From Jeotgalibacillus proteolyticus (lineage in GTDB: Bacteria; Bacillota; Bacilli; Bacillales; Jeotgalibacillaceae): a stretch of DNA of 64,000 nucleotides. Made by a program: the position numbers and the translations under genes. The stretch covers positions 374,501 to 438,500 of the forward strand of contig NZ_PREZ01000003.1 in the NCBI RefSeq assembly GCF_002926065.1, in the 5' to 3' direction. This document shows, in pieces, positions 52,803 through 62,076 of the stretch (the first letter of the stretch is position 1; each line of letters begins with the position of its first letter). The notes beneath the pieces were generated by a model. That model had not been told where the DNA came from. It ran no database searches and saw nothing but the letters and a program-made list of their open reading frames with translations.

Positions 52803-52834
52803 AAAGAAAAAACCCACCCTAAACAGGTGAGCTT
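52803..52834 (-). terminator. Terminator of the intracellular protease gene
   Basis: CTCACC and GGGTGGG pair around TGTTTA, then TTTTTT on the - strand. Confidence 0.75.
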
Positions 52835-52847
52835 ATTTTATCCCCTT

Positions 52848-53843
52848 TTACCTTCTCCGCCGCATTGATCTTTGGCGGTTAACCTGCCGATTCAGGAATT
52901 TATCATATTGATCAAGAATACCTAATGAAAGAAGTCCATTGCCTTCAGCTGTTGTTGGATAGCCGAGCGGAACTGTCCTTTTTACGAGCTGGGCATAAAG
53001 CTCAGCTTCAGTCAGATTCCGTTTAAAGCGTCCTTCTGCAATGTTTTTAACCAGTGCAATGGCACCTGATACATGCGGAGTAGCCATGGATGTACCTGAG
53101 AGGTTTGCGTATTTTCCATCTAAATAAGTGGAATGGATGTTCACTCCAGGAGCTACCAGGTCAATTTCATCATTCGTGTTGCTAAATTGCGCCAATTCCC
53201 TATTCAAGTCAACAGCTCCGACCTGAATGACTTCTTTATATGCCCCGGGGTAAGCAAATTCATTTGTATCCGGACGGCCGTCACCTTCATTTCCTGCAGC
53301 GCATATGACAGGAATTCCCTTTTCAACCGACCGTTTTATCGCTTTATGGAGATCTGGATGATCAGTTGGTCCGCCGAGAGACATAGACATTGCACAAACC
53401 TTTTCTCCCTTTGGTCCTCTCCAGTCAATAGCGTAATAAATAGAATCAATAATCGATTGATAATCACCGCTGCCGCTGCCGGTTAAAACCTTTAAAATCA
53501 GCAGTCCGGCTTTTGGAGCTGCACCGGCAATTCCATTTCCTCTGATCGTTGATGCCGCTATTGTTCCGGCTACATGAGTTCCATGACCATTATTATCGTT
53601 AAAATTTGAAGGATTTCCTCCATAGTCACTAGTGAAATTGCGTCCCCCAATAATACGTGCTGCAAGATCTGGATGGTCAGTTTGACATCCTGTGTCAATA
53701 ACTGCGATTACCTGGCCTGCACCATAATCTGCTTCGTCCCATACAGCGGGAGCCTGAATCATTTGAATACCTTCTGGAATATTTGATTTGGAGACAGGGT
53801 AAACTTCTTCTATTTGATACGGAATTAAACCTATTTCGTCCAT
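52848..53843 (-). CDS. ispA: Intracellular subtilisin-type serine protease
   Basis: 331 residues without signal peptide. The N-terminal LIPYQIEEV is the inhibitory ISP motif. Catalytic Asp50 (VIDTG), His87 (NGHGTHVAG) and the Ser of [12 protein letters not shown] are present. The C-terminal tail RQRSMRRRR is basic. ISPs degrade proteins inside the cell at sporulation. GAGGAGGAA precedes ATG 53843. Confidence 0.95.
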   Translation of the reverse strand: MDEIGLIPYQIEEVYPVSKSNIPEGIQMIQAPAVWDEADYGAGQVIAVIDTGCQTDHPDLAARIIGGRNFTSDYGGNPSNFNDNNGHGTHVAGTIAASTIRGNGIAGAAPKAGLLILKVLTGSGSGDYQSIIDSIYYAIDWRGPKGEKVCAMSMSLGGPTDHPDLHKAIKRSVEKGIPVICAAGNEGDGRPDTNEFAYPGAYKEVIQVGAVDLNRELAQFSNTNDEIDLVAPGVNIHSTYLDGKYANLSGTSMATPHVSGAIALVKNIAEGRFKRNLTEAELYAQLVKRTVPLGYPTTAEGNGLLSLGILDQYDKFLNRQVNRQRSMRRRR

Positions 53844-53979
53844 CTTGTTTCCTCCTCACACTTAGAGTTGAGTGCATCGCAAGGCTTTACCAAAAAGAGG
53901 ATCGTTTTAACTTAATTCCCTATATATTCGATGTCAAGCCTCCAATTTCCTTCCAATTATATTACTTAATAATTTTACT

Positions 53980-54837
53980 CTAGTTGGGCATCCTAATTTT
54001 TAAGTGTATTTGGTTGCCGGAAGGATCCCATACAATTGCTATGTCTTCTTTAACTTTTATGCTGTACCCCAATTCCTCTAAACGTTCAATAGCTGATCTT
54101 CTGGTTTCTGCATCAGGGTACACCACTGAAAACCAGTCAAGACCGGGACTATTTTTAGAGGGAGTAGCTGCCCCTTCGCCATTCCATGTGTTAAGTCCAA
54201 TGTGGTGATGATAATTTAAAGTAGACATAAAAATTGCCTGTTTTCCTAATTTGCTTACTGTGGCAAAGCCCAGGCCTTTTCCATAAAACTCCTCCGTCTT
54301 TACGAGCTCAGAAACGTGAAGATGAATATGGCCCATAAGAGTGTTCTCAGGAAGCCCATTCCATTCCTCTTCAGGTTCGCTGAAAAGGTCTTCGAGATTG
54401 ATCGGATCTACTGCCATTTGAACCTCGCTATTATGCCAGCTCCAAAGCTCCGGACTACGATCTGTATACACTTCGATTCCGTTCCCATCCGGATCATCAA
54501 AGTAAAACGCTTCACTTACTAAATGATCAGCGGAACCTAATTTAACCCCATATTTTACTAAGTGTTTCACTAAACCAGCGAGCTGTGAGCGGTTAGGCAG
54601 CAGCAGGGCAAAATGGTAAAGACCTGTTTTATTCGGCTCTTTTGGTATAGGAAACTCAGGCTCATAAAGCGTTATAAGCGTATTACTTCCATCGGCTGTT
54701 AAAGAGGCTCTTGAGTGGTCTTTATGCTTTAACTGAAAGCCCAGAACCTGATTATAAAATGTAATTGAACGGTCCAGATTTTGCACTTTAATAGCTGCTT
54801 CACCTACGTAGGTTGCGGGATAGTGATGAAAAGTCAT
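53980..54837 (-). CDS. catE: VOC-type catechol dioxygenase-like protein (CatE-like)
   Basis: 285 residues of two VOC repeats. IKVQNLDRSITFYNQVLGF and GHIHLHVSELVKTEEFYG start the repeats. Metal ligands may be the His of MGHIHLHVS, the His of YHHHIGLN, and a late Glu. B. subtilis CatE opens catechol rings with this architecture. The gene symbol rests on resemblance. Confidence 0.75.
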   Translation of the reverse strand: MTFHHYPATYVGEAAIKVQNLDRSITFYNQVLGFQLKHKDHSRASLTADGSNTLITLYEPEFPIPKEPNKTGLYHFALLLPNRSQLAGLVKHLVKYGVKLGSADHLVSEAFYFDDPDGNGIEVYTDRSPELWSWHNSEVQMAVDPINLEDLFSEPEEEWNGLPENTLMGHIHLHVSELVKTEEFYGKGLGFATVSKLGKQAIFMSTLNYHHHIGLNTWNGEGAATPSKNSPGLDWFSVVYPDAETRRSAIERLEELGYSIKVKEDIAIVWDPSGNQIHLKIRMPN

Positions 54838-55133
54838 ATGGCTTATCCTCCTGGCATATCTTTATTTTTGTGCGTAAGAATTTGTATTTAATCAAGTTAC
54901 TTATTGTAACTAATAGTAGAACGGGATCAGCTCTTTGTCAATAAGATTGCCTGAAGCACTTTTTCTCTTTCTTCCTTAAATTTTAATTAAATTAGAATAA
55001 TTTCTATAATTAGGGATTTTCTATTTTATTCGACACAAATATGTTCACCATTTTATGTTAGGAAATAATACCCGTTTTACTCATATTAGATGGTGGTAAA
55101 CTAAACTAAAATTAACTTTAGGAGAAGATTACA

Positions 55134-55475
55134 ATGATTGACTATACTTATTTCCAAAAACAGTTAGAACAAGATTACACTCAGCAAACAGTAGAACCTG
55201 TAGTGAATTGCATCAAGGTTGCATCATCCCAACTGACAGAAGAGCTAAGAAGCTGCAAACACTGTTCGCCATACGATATAAAGAGACTTCAGCATGCTGT
55301 CAAGGCCATTGAAAGAGAAGTTCTTTCCCACAAACCAAATAGCCGGGTACTTTTCCATATGCTAAAGCGGGTTCAAAATATGGTCGATTCCATTAAAAAG
55401 ACGCCGGAAGTATTAATGGCATATATTCGTTGGCAATCACTTGTTGAAATGTCCATTAAAAGTTCACTTGTATGA
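55134..55475 (+). CDS. Conserved-looking helical protein, unknown
   Basis: 113 residues, predicted all-helical, with HCSPYDIKRLQHAVKAIEREV and RVLFHMLKRVQNMVDSIKKT. A start after TTAGGAGAAG. Family not recognised. A repeat (family 3) follows its stop. Confidence 0.65.
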   Translation: MIDYTYFQKQLEQDYTQQTVEPVVNCIKVASSQLTEELRSCKHCSPYDIKRLQHAVKAIEREVLSHKPNSRVLFHMLKRVQNMVDSIKKTPEVLMAYIRWQSLVEMSIKSSLV

Positions 55476-55479
55476 CATT

Positions 55480-55600
55480 AAAAGCGAAAGGCGCTCGTTC
55501 ATCTCCGACAAGCACAAGACGACCTGCACAGGAAGGCGCTTTTTGCCTTCTGTGGAGGGTGGCTTAGGACTCGAGGAGCTAGCGCCTGTAGCTGGATATC
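55480..55600. repeat. Structured repeat, family 3
   Basis: Nested pairs: GGCGCT (55490) with AGCGCC (55581), CTCC with GGAG, AAGC with GCTT, and a central hairpin CACAGGAAGGC/GCCTTCTGTG around GCTTTTT. The pattern GACAAGCACAAGACGA ... GGCTTAGGACTCGAGGAGCT is a type seen across Bacillaceae. Confidence 0.8.
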
Positions 55601-55612
55601 ATTAAAAATAGA

Positions 55613-55652
55613 CCAAAGACAGGCTCCAATTTCCTGGAGTCTGTTTTTTTTA
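55613..55652 (+). terminator. Terminator after the family 3 repeat
   Basis: ACAGGCTCCA and TGGAGTCTGT pair, then eight T. It ends the 55.1 kb gene. Confidence 0.85.
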
Positions 55653-55680
55653 TGAGCAGAAGCAGCTGTTTTTAATGACA

Positions 55681-56583
55681 ACTATTTTTTTGCAGCTTAT
55701 CCGTTTGGTCAGTTTTTTACTAACCATTTGTGTAGATCTCATTTGTCCAGATCGTTGTAAAAACCGACCAATTTGGTTTGGATTTTCTTATATTATTTTT
55801 AAATAACATTATTTATTTAAAAACTTAAAAAAAGAAAGCAATCGGATATTTTCATTTTTATAACAAATTATGGAAATAAATAGAAAATATCCAATGATTC
55901 GAAAGACCTCATAGAGATATTTCAGCAAAAAAAATTCAAAAAAACTTTTGTCGATAAATTCCCTTTTTCGACATTTTGCGCGCAAAAAAACCTCAACCAG
56001 CTCAAGCTGATAAAGGCCTACATTATTGTTATATAATTTTTTGGACTTTTTAAGTCATGCAAGAAGATTTGCTTTCTTGTCATTAAATTTTAATTCATTA
56101 CCTTTTGCTGCTACTTCGGTAAGATAAGAAAGCAAATCTATCTTTGACTATCACTACAATTCGTCGAAATAGCGTTCCATCCTGCGGGACTTCCCTGCTA
56201 CTTCACCGTTGGTTTACGTGGTCACATTGAATATTTACCCCCCTTACACAAAATAAAACCAAACGCTGAAAATTTTTAAGAGTATTATGTTCACTAAATT
56301 AATCGATTGATTTTTTACTAAATTTCACTTAAATAAAGACATATCCTACAAGTAAATTAATTTTTATTTTCCGTCCATTCTCCAACTGATTTGGAGTGAT
56401 TGTCTGCTTTGAATCGAGATAACAGTTATTTTTTCAAGCACTACAACCTATATAGAAATGATTACTCTTGGAGTAGTCCTTGCCATGATTTATATTTATA
56501 TTCGGGAAGCTTATATAACCCTCTCCTATCTGCTTCATTTTTAAAGAGGAGTGGCGAATCATTTATTAAAGGAGGCTATTTAA
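55681..56583. other. Long AT-rich intergenic region with dyads
   Basis: No credible gene over 900 bp. A 14-bp perfect inverted repeat lies at 56065-56139 and a 10-bp direct repeat at 56108/56195. It may encode a small RNA or carry a lost gene. Confidence 0.55.
56065..56139. repeat. Inverted repeat with nested dyad
   Basis: AGATTTGCTTTCTT (56065-56078) and AAGAAAGCAAATCT (56126-56139) are perfect complements. Within the 47-base loop, TTACC and GGTAA form a second pair. Confidence 0.8.
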
Positions 56584-57408
56584 ATGCTTTCAAAAATAGA
56601 ATTGGAAAAAATCAACGATTTAAAGCAAACAGCTGAAGCGTTTGACGGTGTTCAACTAAAATTAAATGAAGATTGGCTGGAAATGGACAATCCTGGAGGA
56701 GTGAAGGTTTTCAGGACCTTAGACAAGGAGATGCTGGTTGGCTTTTTAGGTGTGTATGCCTTTGGCTCAACAGCAGAGGTGTGTGGAATGGTTCACCCTG
56801 ACTTCAGAAGAAAAGGCATTTTCAGCGGGCTATTTAAAGAAGCTGCGATTTACATGAGGGAACAGCCGTACAAGGAAATTCTGCTAAACTCCCCTACCGG
56901 TTCCGCATCCGGGAAAGGATTTTTATCGGGCATTCCATGTACATATAAATTCTCTGAATACCAAATGAAATGGCACCCGCAAGAGCTTAATCCTTCCAGC
57001 CAGGCTAGTGTAAGAAAGGCTTTACCGGAAGAAAGCGGACTGCGAATCAGACTGGATGTTGAGGCCTTTAATGTACCCCGCGAAGATGCTGAGGAACACG
57101 AGAAAAGGCACAGCACCGAAAAAAACCAAACCTCTTACTCCATTGAACACGAAGGAACTGCAGTCGGGAAAATCAGAATCATCAAATCTGAAACCGAAGC
57201 CTGGATCTACGGCTTCGCCACCCTGCCGGAATACCAGGGCAAAGGCATCGGCCGCAGCGCCCTCCAGCAAATACTTCAAAAAGAAGCTGACAAAGGACGA
57301 GACATCCATCTCGAAGTCCAGGCAGACAACCTGCACACCCTTGAGCTCTACAAATCCTGCGGCTTCAAAAACTACCACTCCCAGGATTACTACGAGTACC
57401 AGGGATGA
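56584..57408 (+). CDS. GNAT-family acetyltransferase (double domain)
   Basis: 274 residues. Two GNAT-like halves: N-terminal ...EVCGMVHPDFRRKGIFSGLFKEA and C-terminal YGFATLPEYQGKGIGRSALQQIL plus LEVQADNLHTLELYKSCGFKNY. AAAGGAGG precedes ATG 56584. The final third has far more C/G at third positions than the first part. The substrate is unknown. Confidence 0.9.
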   Translation: MLSKIELEKINDLKQTAEAFDGVQLKLNEDWLEMDNPGGVKVFRTLDKEMLVGFLGVYAFGSTAEVCGMVHPDFRRKGIFSGLFKEAAIYMREQPYKEILLNSPTGSASGKGFLSGIPCTYKFSEYQMKWHPQELNPSSQASVRKALPEESGLRIRLDVEAFNVPREDAEEHEKRHSTEKNQTSYSIEHEGTAVGKIRIIKSETEAWIYGFATLPEYQGKGIGRSALQQILQKEADKGRDIHLEVQADNLHTLELYKSCGFKNYHSQDYYEYQG

Positions 57409-57409
57409 G

Positions 57410-57490
57410 GTGACGGAGTCCGGTGGTGCCAGGAGTCGGGTGGTGCCAGGCACTTGTCGAACAGCACATCGGGGAGTGCCTGGCACCTGT
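57410..57490 (+). repeat. Repeat family 2 copy
   Basis: GGTGGTGCCAGG appears twice, then CACTTGTCGAACAGCACATC and GTGCCTGGCACC. It starts at the gene's stop codon. Confidence 0.8.
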
Positions 57491-57509
57491 TCTAATTTGT
57501 CGGAATTTG

Positions 57510-57545
57510 TAGAAGGGCCAGCCTAGACGCTGGTTCTTTTTTAAT
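57510..57545 (+). terminator. Terminator of the GNAT gene
   Basis: GCCAGC, CTAGAC and GCTGGT, then TTCTTTTTTT. Confidence 0.75.
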
Positions 57546-57571
57546 TCTGGATTTAAAGGCTGGATGAATCT

Positions 57572-58267
57572 TTAATTTTTATTCTGTCTGCTCTTATGAA
57601 GAATTTCAGTTCCAGTAGACTTCCCGATGATAACCATGTCAGTCATATTGATAAACAGTCCTGTTTCCACTACTCCAACCATTGATTTAAGCAGGTTATG
57701 CAGCTTCTTGGGATCAGTTATTTCAGAGAACAGACAGTCTAAAATATAGTTTCCATTATCAGTGACAAATGCCTTTCCATTCTGAGATCGCAGGACCGGT
57801 TCGCTGCCTAAACGGGCGATCTTTTCCTTTATGATTTCATAGCCAAAGGGCACTACTTCAACCGGTAAAGGGAATGCTCCGAGGGCTTTAACCAGCTTGC
57901 TGTCATCAGCGGCAATAATCAGCTGTCCTGCAGCTGAATCGATGATTTTTTCTCTTACAAGAGAACCCCCTCCCCCTTTTATAAGGTCAAAGTTTTGATC
58001 GATTTCATCGGCTCCATCTATCGCAAGATCTACCTGCTTCACCTTTGAAAAATCAGTTAAAGGAATGCCGAATTCCTTTGCCCAGTTGGCAGTTTGGACA
58101 GAGGAAGGAATACCTTGAATGGCTATACCTTCACTCACCTGTTCGCCTATTTTTTTAATTGTCCAGTACATCGTTGAGCCTGAGCCAAGTCCGACAACCA
58201 TACCATCCTTAACGAATTCAGCAGCCTTTTCCCCAGCCAGCTTCTTTTTGAAGTCCTTATCTTCCAT
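57572..58267 (-). CDS. rpiA: Ribose-5-phosphate isomerase A
   Basis: 231 residues. Phosphate loop GLGSGSTMYW, active-site DGADEID, and KGGGGSLVREKI fit RpiA. It interconverts ribose 5-phosphate and ribulose 5-phosphate in the pentose phosphate pathway. Confidence 0.97.
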   Translation of the reverse strand: MEDKDFKKKLAGEKAAEFVKDGMVVGLGSGSTMYWTIKKIGEQVSEGIAIQGIPSSVQTANWAKEFGIPLTDFSKVKQVDLAIDGADEIDQNFDLIKGGGGSLVREKIIDSAAGQLIIAADDSKLVKALGAFPLPVEVVPFGYEIIKEKIARLGSEPVLRSQNGKAFVTDNGNYILDCLFSEITDPKKLHNLLKSMVGVVETGLFINMTDMVIIGKSTGTEILHKSRQNKN

Positions 58268-58419
58268 GCGCTTTCTCTCCTTTTAGGTTATTTATAGGAA
58301 AGTTTTTTCAAATTCACTTAATCCTCCATCATAAATATCCCTTTTTCATGACCTTACAATAACATCAGGCCTGAGACCAATTTAACCTCTCTTAACTAAC
58401 TATGAATATGAAAAATTCA

Positions 58420-58538
58420 ATACGAATTGCATTCGACGTATTTCGAGCGTATTCGATTAGTGCCTGTCACCACCCGTAATTCGACTTAATTCGCGCGGAT
58501 TCGGGTGGTGACAGGCACCACCCGGGCACCACCCGAAT
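58420..58538. repeat. Repeat family 2 copies in both orientations
   Basis: GTGCCTGTCACCACCCG (reverse) and GGGTGGTGACAGGCACCACC (forward) face each other. ATTCGAC and GATTCGG words lie between them. It fills the gap of about 330 bp before rpiA. Confidence 0.8.
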
Positions 58539-58539
58539 T

Positions 58540-58590
58540 AAAAAGCCAATCCTTCACCTTAATAGTACAGGGCAAAGGATTGGCTTTTTG
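58540..58590 (-). terminator. Terminator of the coat protein gene
   Basis: AAAAAGCCAATCCTT and AAGGATTGGCTTTTT pair perfectly around a long loop. Confidence 0.9.
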
Positions 58591-58598
58591 GCAGTGGG

Positions 58599-59246
58599 TT
58601 ATTGCATCATGTTTCCGTTAGTTCCGGCTTGTCCTGGGGCAGGTGCGAAGGAGCTTAGGATCTGCTGCATGTCCCCCTGTGATAGTTGTGGAACCTGGTA
58701 GTAATGGCGTTTGTTTTGGTAGAGGAAAATTTCGTAGGCCATTTCAATCCAGTTAGGAACGCTGTCAGCAACGACTCGTCTTAGCACCGGGTTGGTCATT
58801 TCAAGTGCGGTCATTGCTTTTAAGGATGCGCCTGATTTTATAAGTCCAAGCATATAGCCTGAAACGGATTGGTCATTGATTTCATTAACGGATTGTATCG
58901 GTTTTTTAGGCGGTGTTTGAGTTAGTCCGAAAACCGTGTCATTTCCTTTTTCCATGTTCATATCATAGGTCACGATCGATTTAGAAGGCTTTGCTCCTGT
59001 GCGAAAGACCTCGAGCGTTACATTATACTCCTCCTGTATAAATGCATGCTGCCGGTCGATGATATCAACCAGGCTCTGATCCTTTGCATGCTGACGGTAC
59101 ATCGTGTATTGATCCAGCACGCCGATTGAGGTGGACAATACCTCCTGCACATCAAACATTTCATGACCGCCATGATTAAGCGGCTGTGAAACATTTTCTG
59201 AGTGAGGCATATTGGATTGTGGTTGATTTTGACTTTGATTTTGCAT
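58599..59246 (-). CDS. CotF-like spore coat protein
   Basis: About 215 residues from ATG 59246. Gln/Asn-rich start, then a helical domain with HEMFDVQEVLSTSIGVLDQYTMYRQHAKD that fits CotF-type coat proteins and their ferritin-like bundle. An AGGAGGG site lies 10 bases upstream. It lies next to sporulation-type genes. Confidence 0.8.
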   Translation of the reverse strand: MQNQSQNQPQSNMPHSENVSQPLNHGGHEMFDVQEVLSTSIGVLDQYTMYRQHAKDQSLVDIIDRQHAFIQEEYNVTLEVFRTGAKPSKSIVTYDMNMEKGNDTVFGLTQTPPKKPIQSVNEINDQSVSGYMLGLIKSGASLKAMTALEMTNPVLRRVVADSVPNWIEMAYEIFLYQNKRHYYQVPQLSQGDMQQILSSFAPAPGQAGTNGNMMQ

Positions 59247-59489
59247 AATAGAAGAGCCCTCCTTTTGTGGTCTGAGGGTAGTTTGTCTGGTATTTTTGCA
59301 ATCCATACGGATTTTTTATATTTTTATTGAAAACGGTCTGATCATGTACGTTCGTTTCTTCAGTTGACCAAGGTTATGAGCAGGTTTTAATTACTTGTAA
59401 GCACAATGCAAATTTGTGAGCGGGGTGTCATGATTTATGAGCGCAATTTTCATTTTATAATTTATAAATTTATCTTGTAACCATAAAAA

Positions 59490-59520
59490 AGAACAGCCCA
59501 ATATGAGCTGCCCTCCCCTT
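59490..59520 (-). terminator. Terminator of the PBP gene
   Basis: CAGC and GCTG in GGGCAGCTCATATTGGGCTG, then TTCTTTTTT on the - strand. Confidence 0.65.
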
Positions 59521-59524
59521 ACTT

Positions 59525-61528
59525 TTATCGATTTTTAAACACGTCAGCCGTAAGCTCTGAAACGTAAGTGCTGCCGCCTTTATCCTGGACTTCCTCCACC
59601 ATCATGGCAATGATGAATTCCGGGTTGTCCTCATCATACGCGACAAAGAAGCCATTTTCTCTTCCTGTTTCCTCGCCGGCCTGTTTAAGCTCAGCAGTTC
59701 CTGTTTTTCCTGCGATAGTAGCTTCAGGTATATCTGCAGGACTAGCGAACCCAACCGTCACAACCTCACGCAAATCCTTCCGCAAAATTTCAGCATTTTC
59801 AGAAGAAAGAAGCCCCTCTTTCCACACTTCAGGCTCCTCTTCTTCAAATAACAAAGGCTTCATCATAACCCCGTCATTGACGACGATTTCATACATTGAA
59901 GCAAGGTGTAAGATATTTGTCAGCATTTCACCCTGGCCATAGGAAGTATCTACAAGCTGCCCTTCTGAACCAATGGATCCATCGTTTGAAATTTGCGATG
60001 GACGGTTAAATGGGTAGGCAAATGGCAATTCTTCTTCATAGCCAAGCTCTTCAAGCCCATTGATCAAGGTTTCAGCGCCCATCCCAAGAGCCACCTGGGC
60101 AAAGTAAATATTATCAGAGAACACAAGCCCTTTGTTCAGATCAATTGGGTTCTGCGCTTCATGAACACGGGTCACACGAAAGTCTCCCCAATTGTCCTTT
60201 TGCCAGGTGAGACCGTTGATCGTAAATCCTTCATTCGGATCAAGTGTTCCGGCTTCGAGCCCGATGGCTGCTGTTAATGTTTTTTGTGTAGAACCGGGAG
60301 CATAGATGGTTGAAAAGCGATTTTGCAGAGGCTGATTTGGGTCTTCCTCAAGCTCTGTATAGCGCTCGCTGCTCACCCCGAGTGAAAACTCACCCGGATC
60401 AAAGCCTGGTGAACTTGCTAATACAAGTGTTTCACCTGTTTCAGGATCCACAGCTGCAGCCGTTCCCGGTTCTCCCTTCATCGCTTCAAATGTGGTTTTT
60501 TGAAGCTCAGCATCAATCGTCAGAGTAATGTCTTCCCCATCGTGCGCCTCCTGCTCAGCAACGGTAACAGTTTCCCCCTCATCTCCAGCCTTTTCGATAT
60601 AAATCCGGTTCCCAGCTATCGACCGAAGACGTTCCTCAAGAAGCTGCTCCAGACCGCGCTTGCCGATAACATCGCTTGCTGTATAGCCCTCTCCTTCATT
60701 TTCCTCCAGCTGTTCCGCTGAAATGGCTCCAACATAGCCGGTTAAATGGGAAATTGCTTCCCCGAAAGGATATTCACGCATTTCAGCAGATTGAGAATAC
60801 ACCCCTTCCTGCTCGGTTATTTCTACAACCTCTTCCCGCTGCGCAGATGAAAATTGCTTGAGCGGAACAAGCAAATCATCCTCCACCCAGCCTTGGGAAA
60901 AACGCTCATCGATTGTCTCAACAGACATCGAAAGCCCTTCAGCCAATGCTTCTTTATCCTCGTCATTCAGTTCTCCCGGCACGGCTCCTACTTCATAGCC
61001 GGTTCCATTAATTGCAAGAGGGTTGCCATTTCGGTCATAAATCTCTCCACGAACACCCTGAGTAGATGAAAATCTTAATACATCGTCCTGTTCAAGCTCC
61101 GGAAGAATAAAGGATGGGTCCCATTGAACAAACCAGTTTTCTTCCTCTCCCTGCTCTTCAAATAACAAAGTAACTTCTTTATCAAACTGGACCGGTCCTG
61201 CAAGAGTATCGAAAAACACATTTACCGTTAGTTCCGCCGGCTCACTTTCATTCCACTCGGCATCCTCCGGAATGTCCTGCATAGACACCTCCAGATTATT
61301 CACTTCGATCTCTTCATAATAAAATTCGGTTCGTGTCACTGATTGTTCTTCTGTATAAAGATCTTTAGATTCAGCTGCTGTGTAGTCACTATACATGGCT
61401 GAAAAATCCTGTTCATTCCATAGTGATATGTATTCATCCAGCCGGTTATCGGGTGTCTCCTGCTCCGTGCATCCGCCAAGAACTGCTGCTGCTGCTAAAA
61501 AGAGAAAAATCGAAAGTTTGTTTTTCAT
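59525..61528 (-). CDS. pbpC: Penicillin-binding transpeptidase, PBP3-like
   Basis: About 667 residues from ATG 61528, lipobox LGGCTEQ. MecA_N/NTF2-like domain (ISLWNEQDFSAMYSDY), dimerisation domain (RGEIYDRNGNPLAINGTGYEVG), then transpeptidase motifs STQK (APGSTQKTL), SDN (FSDNIYFAQ) and KTG (AGKTGTAEL). Layout and length match B. subtilis PbpC (PBP3) and staphylococcal MecA relatives. Cross-links peptidoglycan. Confidence 0.92.
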   Translation of the reverse strand: MKNKLSIFLFLAAAAVLGGCTEQETPDNRLDEYISLWNEQDFSAMYSDYTAAESKDLYTEEQSVTRTEFYYEEIEVNNLEVSMQDIPEDAEWNESEPAELTVNVFFDTLAGPVQFDKEVTLLFEEQGEEENWFVQWDPSFILPELEQDDVLRFSSTQGVRGEIYDRNGNPLAINGTGYEVGAVPGELNDEDKEALAEGLSMSVETIDERFSQGWVEDDLLVPLKQFSSAQREEVVEITEQEGVYSQSAEMREYPFGEAISHLTGYVGAISAEQLEENEGEGYTASDVIGKRGLEQLLEERLRSIAGNRIYIEKAGDEGETVTVAEQEAHDGEDITLTIDAELQKTTFEAMKGEPGTAAAVDPETGETLVLASSPGFDPGEFSLGVSSERYTELEEDPNQPLQNRFSTIYAPGSTQKTLTAAIGLEAGTLDPNEGFTINGLTWQKDNWGDFRVTRVHEAQNPIDLNKGLVFSDNIYFAQVALGMGAETLINGLEELGYEEELPFAYPFNRPSQISNDGSIGSEGQLVDTSYGQGEMLTNILHLASMYEIVVNDGVMMKPLLFEEEEPEVWKEGLLSSENAEILRKDLREVVTVGFASPADIPEATIAGKTGTAELKQAGEETGRENGFFVAYDEDNPEFIIAMMVEEVQDKGGSTYVSELTADVFKNR

Positions 61529-61644
61529 ACGAAAAGCCCCCTGATTTGGTCTACTTCTATAGTAACAAACAAAACCCTGAACTTTCATGCAATTTAACCC
61601 TTTAGTATTCTTTCTTATGTTTAGTTTCCGCCAGATTATATAAA

Positions 61645-61682
61645 AAAAAGCTTCCCGCAACATACGGAAAGCTCTCTACATT
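61645..61682 (-). terminator. Terminator of the DUF1540 gene
   Basis: AGCTTTCCG and CGGGAAGCT pair around TATGTTG, then T8 on the - strand. Confidence 0.8.
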
Positions 61683-61699
61683 GAAATTAATGCTTACAT

Positions 61700-61855
61700 T
61701 TATGCTTGAGGTTCAAACGTCTGGCAATCAGTTTCCTCACTCTTGGATGCTTTTTTCCCTTTATGACTTACTACATAAATTGCATCTGCACTGCATTTGT
61801 TTCCTTTTTTCCAGTAGGAACAGTTGTTTACTTCGCAAAGCACATCTTGAGCCAC
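61700..61855 (-). CDS. DUF1540 cysteine-rich small protein
   Basis: 51 residues from a GTG at 61855, where GGAGG lies 7 bases upstream. Four Cys in CEVNNC, KGNKC and ETDC suggest metal binding. Typical start AQDVLCEVNNC. Function unknown, often sporulation-linked. Confidence 0.88.
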   Translation of the reverse strand: MAQDVLCEVNNCSYWKKGNKCSADAIYVVSHKGKKASKSEETDCQTFEPQA

Positions 61856-62076
61856 AGTATCCACCTCCTGAATGTAGTATTCACGGTTCAAAAACAGATC
61901 ATACTCTTTTCTTCGTTGTGCTATTACATGATGTTTACCCTGCTTACACAATCCTGCACACTAAAAATTTCATTATTCAAAACAGTACAAATAAAAGAAT
62001 TTTTATATGTTACACATATTTTAATTATTCATGGGTATCTAAAGTAAAAGAAAGAGTTGAAAGGAGTTTTACAATT

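Noticed and set aside
56160-56230. Possible known riboswitch or 6S-type RNA
   Set aside because: The conserved cores of the common Firmicute riboswitch classes I can recall were not found on either strand, so only a structure claim is kept.
56400-56636. 78-aa frame rich in Ser/Tyr before the GNAT gene
   Set aside because: Atypical composition, no ribosome site, and overlaps the GNAT start.
61529-61663. Upstream extension of the PBP gene to 61663
   Set aside because: It would bury the lipobox signal peptide. ATG 61528 has GGGGG upstream and matches PBP3 length.
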